A stretch of 46,124 bases of DNA from Spirogloea muscicola. Lineage: Eukaryota; Streptophyta; Zygnematophyceae; Spirogloeales; Spirogloeaceae. The number at the start of each line of letters is the position of its first letter. Position 1 is the stretch's first letter. Location of the stretch: positions 13,750 through 59,873 of the forward strand of contig WELB01000280.1 of assembly GCA_009602725.1 (NCBI GenBank). The letters run 5' to 3'. The notes beneath the pieces are model-generated. The model was not told where the DNA came from. It did no database searches and worked only from the letters and a program-made list of their open reading frames with translations. Below are positions 41,396 through 46,124 of this stretch, piece by piece. Both the position numbers and the translations under genes were made by a program.

Positions 41396-41800
41396 CAACA
41401 TTGAAGCACTCGCGCATCTGTGTAGTGAAAGTCTGCCCTGTGGCGCCGCCGTCAGGCGGCATCTCCACCCCCGGGCACCAGCTCGCATGTAGCCCACCAA
41501 AAGCCGGCCACATACTCAAGGTGTAGGGGTCGGTCCATAATAGGCAGGTATTTGCCGAATGCGTCCCTATTGAGTCGAGTGCTTGGGCATTTTAAGGCAA
41601 CCACTCGCCACGAGGAAGCACTCCAGCACAGCGGAAGACTTGCCATGTGGCGCTGCCGCTGGGCAGCAGCTCCACCTCCCGGGCACGCGCTGCAGACTTG
41701 CCTCTAGCGGGACGCCGCCAAGGTCTCCAAAGCGAGCCGGCAACGAAGAATGCGGCTGCTGATATAAATTATCGGCAGTCAAAAGCCAGCCGCAACGACC
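41396..41800. repeat. Rearranged fragments of the TGTAACGACC LTR family
   Basis: Two minus-oriented U5 pieces (41396-41480 and 41628-41705), each with a short stem-loop (41445-41460, 41652-41667) and a CTCCACC..CGGGC tail, resemble the LTR piece at the right window edge. A plus-oriented U3 motif (GCGGCTGCTGATATAA ... GCCAGCCGC) at 41751-41795 matches 11677-11723. Confidence 0.55.
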
Positions 41801-41837
41801 TTTACCGGTCACCTCCTGGAAGCTCAGCGGAGGGCTA

Positions 41838-42365
41838 GGCATTGGAGATTGCCCAGCAACGGCAAAAGGAGTATGCTGATCGACGTCGTCGATATATCTC
41901 CTTCGACGTGGGTGCTCAAGTGCTCTTGAGAGCGAAGCACCTCTTCAAGCTGTCTGCACGCCTAAATTGCTGCCAAAGTGGGTTGAACCCTTTCGTGTAG
42001 TGCGCCGCAGCGGTCCGGTCGCATATGAGCTGGAAACATTGGTACACTGATAAAACCACAAGGTATTCCACGTGTCCCAGCTCGAACCATTCCATTCGGA
42101 TGGTCGTGTCCAACCGCCCCCACCTTCCCTCGTCGTTGCCTGCGATAACGAGTTTCAGGTGGAGGAGATCTTGTCTCACCGCGACAAACTCCGTGGGCGA
42201 CGTAAGTTCCGAGAGTACCTTGTCAAGTGGCTAGGTTATGGACCTGAGTACAATACATGGGAACCGGCGGCCAATCTTGCCCATTGTCGCGCCGTTCTCC
42301 GCAAGTATCTTGCCAAAGGGCGATCCACTTTGCGTCGTAGTACCACACGCCCTAGTCGAACTTGA
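41838..42365 (+). pseudogene. Chromovirus integrase C-terminus with chromodomain
   Basis: IAQQRQKEYADRRRRYISFD, VGAQVLLRAKHLFKL (integrase C-terminal), then in shifted frames WVEPFRVVRRSGPVAYELE and HVSQLEPFHSDGRVQPPPP. Next is a chromodomain at about 42153-42311: FQVEEILSHRDKLRGRRKFR, EYLVKWLGYGPEYNTWEP and a final helix RAVLRKYL. Chromodomains target chromovirus integration to particular chromatin. The domain is uninterrupted and the frame ends at a TGA at 42363-42365. The upstream catalytic core is missing. Confidence 0.88.
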
Positions 42366-42404
42366 CCTCGTCGGGTTTGTGCCCCCCTTGACGTGTTCCC
42401 GAGG

Positions 42405-42429
42405 ACGTGAACAATCAAGTGGGAAGCAA
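42405..42429 (+). promoter_or_regulatory. Polypurine tract
   Basis: AAGTGGGAAGCAA immediately before the LTR start TGTAACGTTC; this is where plus-strand DNA synthesis is primed in LTR elements. The parallel site at 40822-40834 reads GAGTGGGGAGATA. Confidence 0.65.
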
Positions 42430-43170
42430 TGTAACGTTCCCACCATTACGTGACGTTTTACCGCGCGATGTGACGTGCGGTGTAACGCGCCTGCCAGCAA
42501 TGTGACGCAGAGGCGCGCGGCCTCCAGCAGAGACGGCGGATACCTGACTTCCAAAGAGAAGCTCCTCCGTCATAATCTGGTGACTGCGCCGCAAGCCGGC
42601 GCCGCAGGGCGCCGCTCGGCGGCGCCGCAGGCTGGCCTCCGTTGGCCGCCTCTGGCCTCCACTGGCCGCCACTTCCAGAAGGAAGCCGCGTGGCCTGGCC
42701 ACGTGCTAAATTCCCCTTTGTCGGGCCGGCCTTCTCGAAGGTGGGCCCCGAGACAAACCTCCCAGAGACCCCTGGGGAGGGTGGCACATGAAGCACTACA
42801 AGTAGGGCTGAGAGCAGACTCGGGTCACTTGGTCAACCTCAGTGAAGCCCGCGAGAGAGAGAAGCGCAGCCCTGCTGCCGCCTTCTGCCGCAGCCCGCCC
42901 ACGCAGCCCTGCTGCTGCCTGCTGCCGCAACCTGTCGCCGCATCCCGTCGTCGCGGATCTTCATCGGCTCTCTGTGAGTAAGACTGTGACTGCAGTCGCT
43001 GGCCCGTACCTGAGAGGTGAGCTGCTGCCTGTCGGCAGCATCTCAGGGCAAGACTTCCGCTGTGTAGAACACGTGGTGCTTCGCTTTGTTGGGGTTTGTC
43101 TCTAAACCCCAATAAGCCAATAAGGACTAACTGACCCTTGACTGCGCTCCTCAAGGTCAGGAATCCTTCA
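42430..43170 (+). repeat. Gypsy LTR, 741 bp, between chromodomain/purine tract and a primer site
   Basis: Begins TGTAACGTTCCCACCATTAC and ends AATCCTTCA. It has the GGCGCC-rich U3, CCCAGAGACCCCTGGGGAGG, GCACTACAAGTAGGGC, the CTG-rich block, the U5 stem-loop GCTGCC-TGTC-GGCAGC at 43024-43039 and CTCAGGGCAAGACTTCC. Upstream features fit a 3' LTR; the downstream primer site fits a 5' LTR. Confidence 0.85.
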
Positions 43171-43171
43171 T

Positions 43172-43184
43172 TGGTATCAGAGGC
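43172..43184 (+). promoter_or_regulatory. Primer-binding site, tRNA-iMet type
   Basis: TGGTATCAGAGGC starts one base after the LTR end and matches the canonical site for 11 bases. Confidence 0.75.
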
Positions 43185-43204
43185 CAGCGGCCAGTGGCGG
43201 CCAG

Positions 43205-43891
43205 TGGCGGCCAACGGCGGTCAGCCTGCAGCAGCAGCAGCAGCAGGCAGCAGGGCTGCGTCGACAAGCTGCGGCAGCAGGCGGCAGGAGGGCTGCGCGC
43301 CTCTCTCTCGTGTGGGCTTCGCTGACATGGACCGTGTACCTTGAGTCTGGTCTCAGCCCTACTCATAGTGCTTCATGTGCCACCCTCCCCAGGGGTGTCT
43401 CTGGGAGCCTCGCCTCAAGGCCCAATTTCGAGAAGGCGGGCCCGACAAGGGGGATACGAATGTGAAAGCCGGTGACTCGCGAGAGCCACGCCACGCGGCT
43501 TCATTCTGGAAGCAGCGCCGCCTGCGCGGCGCGGTGCCGCCAGGTGTATTGCGGCGCCACGCATGTCACATGCGTGTCACTACGAGTCCTACGGCATTGC
43601 GCGGCGCGGCGGCCATGCGACAGCGGCTCCAGCGGTGTGGCCACAATGCTGGGGCGGCTTCGGCGATGCGGCGGAGATGCGGTGGCGGCTTCGGCGTTGT
43701 TGTGGCAATGCGGCGGCGGCACCGCCGACAGACCGCCGAGCAGCTCCTCTTCTGGCGCGCCGCGCATCACCGTCGCGCGTCGCCCACATGTCGCACGCGC
43801 CAGTTGGGCGCGGGAGTCTAACGATATTGGGCCGCGCACCGTTACTACGCATCATTGAACAAGATTAAACGTCACGTAACGGGTGGGGACA
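43205..43891 (-). repeat. Inverted LTR of the same family, lacking its U5
   Basis: On the minus strand it starts TGTCCCCACCCGTTACGTGACG and runs through GGCGCC-rich U3 and CCCAGAGACACCCCTGGGG to the CTGCTG block, then ends near the primer site of the opposite LTR. It covers the U3 and R-like part of the 42430-43170 copy but not the stem-loop/U5. Confidence 0.8.
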
Positions 43892-44319
43892 TATTACCGG
43901 CTGTCATCGAGGAAGAAGGGTGTGTTCCTGGTGGACTCATGCCAGGCATTTTTCACGGCAGACTCTGCCGGAACTAGGTGTAAGGCGGCGGGCGGAGGCC
44001 CGGGGCCTTAGGACGCGGAGCTGGACTGCGAGCGAGGAGCAAGAGACTGGAAGCACGATGCACAAGGCGTCCTGGATTACTGGAGGGGCAAGAGTACAGA
44101 GTGCTCGAGAGGTGAGCAGGCAGGATACAGATTGCTGGAGATGGGGGCCCAAGAGGGGCCCCCCTCCTTATATAGCCTAGCCTCACTAGGGCCTCTGTAA
44201 AGATCTAGAAGTTGCAGGAGGACGTTCCCATGCCCGGGGTCCCTCGGGAACCCTCTAGAGGAGCCCAGATTAGGGTTAGGGCTGACTAGGCTGGATTTAG
44301 GCTAAGGGCGCGGGGCGCC
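43892..44319. other. Possible unclassified LTR fragment with promoter-like features
   Basis: A perfect hairpin GGGGGCCC-AAGA-GGGCCCCC spans 44145-44164 and is followed by CTCCTTATATAGCC (TATA-like, 44165-44178). Short TTAGGG and CTAGGCT words follow. No gene is seen; family unknown. Confidence 0.4.
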
Positions 44320-45910
44320 GGCTCGAGCTCGGGCTAGGGCGCGATTCATGACACTAGGTACCGCATCCCACTCACTCTGACAAGGGCCCACAAGACGGCA
44401 TAGCATGTCCTCCAAGACCCAAGTGATCCGCTCAATTTGACCTAAATGTTGGGGGTGGGAAAGCAGTGGGCATGGCTTGCTTGATGCCAAGAAGCCTGCA
44501 TACTTCTTTCCCGAACTGTCCCGTGAACCGGGGGTCACGGTCTGAGACAACCCGCTCGGGAAGTCCCTGCCAGTGCCATACTCGGTCCACAAACTACTCG
44601 CAAATTCCTTTGCAGATACAGGTGTTCGTAGGACCAAGATGCACCACTTAAGTCAGACGGTCCACGAAGACAACGATTGCATCGAAGCCTTGACAAGTCT
44701 TGGGCAGGTGGGTGATGAAGTCAACACTGACATCTACTCAATTCTGCTGAGGAATTTCCAAAGGCTCGAGAAAGCCGGCAAGCTTCACAGAGCTGGCCTT
44801 ACTACGCTGGCACGTTGCACAATTCCGTACAAAGGAGTGTACTTGGCCGGAACAACCCGGCCACCAGAACATACGGCTTATTGCATGCTTGGTCTTTCCA
44901 ACACCCAGATGACCACTGTAGGCTGACGCATGCAAATCCTGCATGATGCTATGCGCAAGGCATTGCAGTCTGGAAGTATAATGGCGTACCCTTGCCTATG
45001 GAAGCCATTGTCATCTTTGACCATGCGTACATGGGATGCATCAGCACACTATAGGTCAGTGCCATACCCGTCACGTATGCGCACGTACAGCTCAGAGAGG
45101 TTGGAGGTGGGTTGCCGAGAGAAGCTACGAGCAGGACGCCATCTGCGGCTTAATGTACTGAAGTGCACAAGGCAGGCCCCTGCAGCCCCTGCACTGTGGT
45201 GGCTCACCGGATCCGCGATATCGAATCTTCCAGGGCGGTACAACACTGGAAAAGGAAAAATGCAATATAATGCCCACCGAGCTTGACGCCGGCTCAGATG
45301 CTGTTGTGAGTGAAAATAGGTCAACGGGCAAATATCCGGGACGACCGTGGATTCAACTCTTAAAGATAGCAGCGCCAAACACGTAAGGCGTGCGCAACAG
45401 CTAAGAGCTCTTGCTCTCCTCTGTATATTCGCGCTCTGCCTCGAAGCAGGTGACTCTCAGACGCTACGGGATGACCCACTTGCAATAGAATGGCACCGAT
45501 GCCGGGCAACGAGGCCTCACAGATTTGCTCCTCTCGTGAGCCTTCTCGAGGTATGGCCAAGACGCGCGGAGACGTAAGAGCCCTTGAATAGCTTCGAACG
45601 CCACCACCTGCGTTGATTCTGGCAACTATAAAGTCTTTTGTAAAGGCCGTGCATCATTGCTACTCATACAAAGTAGAGCTATCTTTTAGTGATTATGCAA
45701 AGTCTTGGTGCAAATCAAATCTGCTAGAAACGGAACTGGCATTCAGATGTCCAGGGAGCATCTTTACGAGTGGGCTTCATGAGAGGCAGTGCCATACTCC
45801 CGTACCCCTGAAAGGATTTGCGGAATGGTTCGCTAACCCCAAAAGGAGCGCAACTGTGTCACATCCCGTCGCACCGGCCACTCCTCTTGTAAGGAATCTC
45901 GCCCTTCACA
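44320..45910 (-). pseudogene. Gypsy pol: RT thumb, RNase H, integrase finger and core (opposite strand)
   Basis: Minus strand, in order from the right: VRRDVTQLRS-type thumb text near 45860; EEQICEASLPGIGAILLQVG, HPVASESHLLRGRARIYRGE and QELLAVAHALRVWRCYL (RNase H); ICPLTYFHSQQHLSRRQARW; VLYRPGRFDIADPVSHHS; LSELYVRIRDGYGTDL; HASAYSGHLGVGKTKHAISR; WWPG; FVRNCATCQRSKASSVKLAG; then SAKEFASSLWTEYG, VTPGSRDSSG (DRDPRF region in a shifted frame) and TWVLEDMLCRLVGPCQSEWD. The order is that of an intact pol; frameshifts occur between blocks. The catalytic core ends at about 44320, joined to unrelated sequence. Confidence 0.85.
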
Positions 45911-45914
45911 CGCA

Positions 45915-46124
45915 GTTAGGGTGAGCAGTCCTTCTTGAGTTCGGCTGTAGGGGTTTAGGGACCAACCCACTACACAGGCAAAGCACTAGCGCATAGGCGC
46001 AGCGGAAGACAGGCCCCGTGGCGCCGCCGTCCGGCGGCGACTCCACCTCCTGGGCGCAGGCCGGCGCAGCAGGCCCCGCAGCAAGGTGCGGCGGCGGCTG
46101 CGGCGGCGAGCAGCGGCAAGGCTG
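45915..46124 (-). repeat. Partial LTR of the TGTAACGACC family, cut by the window edge
   Basis: Reverse complement of 11880-12095: CTAGCGCATAGGCGCAG, CTCCACCTCCTGGGCGC and AGCAGGCCCCGCAGCAAGG are shared. It contains the stem-loop GCCGCC-GTCC-GGCGGC at 46023-46038. It lies upstream of the minus-strand pol at 44.3-45.9 kb. Confidence 0.75.

Noticed and set aside
43480-43860. Overlapping 100-128 codon frames on both strands as genes
   Set aside because: They lie within the GC-rich U3 of an inverted LTR and have no recognisable domain.

Overview
The window is nuclear DNA from a eukaryote, most likely a GC-rich, intron-rich green alga (Chlorophyta). Cellular genes are cut into many short exons with GT..AG introns. 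Ty3/gypsy chromoviruses carry tRNA-Met-like primer sites. TGTAA, the usual green-algal poly(A) signal, lies downstream of two genes. I cannot name a genus from the sequence alone.

There are three cellular loci. (1) 1-5224 (+) is the 3' two thirds of the exosome RNA helicase gene MTR4, readable as 16 exons to its stop, with one GC-AG intron. (2) About 6521-7985 (+) encodes a RING zinc-finger protein with C-terminal membrane segments, a probable membrane E3 ubiquitin ligase. A 96-nt intron inside the RING keeps the reading frame open and hides the true metal-binding spacing. (3) 31168-35511 (-) holds three exons of an ATG2-like autophagy lipid-transfer protein. Neither the chorein N-terminus nor the C-terminus is present, so it is an isolated or broken gene.

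Almost everything else is transposon debris. 8.3-15.8 kb holds a split and inverted LTR, RNase H/integrase pieces and a Gag-PR-RT element with 5' LTR and primer site. 15.9-17.0 kb holds two of three LINE tail copies; the third is at 6.0-6.4 kb. 17.1-19.6 kb holds an LTR, a gypsy RT on (+) and an integrase on (-). 19.6-24.6 kb is a minus-strand gypsy element whose LTR is interrupted by a 960-bp solo LTR with a perfect 5-bp target duplication. 24.6-30.4 kb holds several RNase H/integrase wrecks, one full LTR and a conserved small ORF tail. 36.0-36.8 kb is a same-strand series of LINE-type 3' stem-loops. 37.3-40.2 kb is the best preserved Gag-PR-RT, broken into three frames and fused to a Ty1/copia scrap. 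41.8-43.9 kb has a chromodomain, purine tract, LTR and primer site, then an inverted LTR. 44.3-46.1 kb is a minus-strand pol and a partial LTR.

Two recurrent non-coding structures are the most novel signals: a ~50-bp T-tract/stem-loop module about 97 bp downstream of LINE tail stop codons (10 copies), and a short stem-loop in the U5 part of two LTR families whose stem shows compensatory base changes. All retroelement reading frames seen are interrupted; none looks autonomous.
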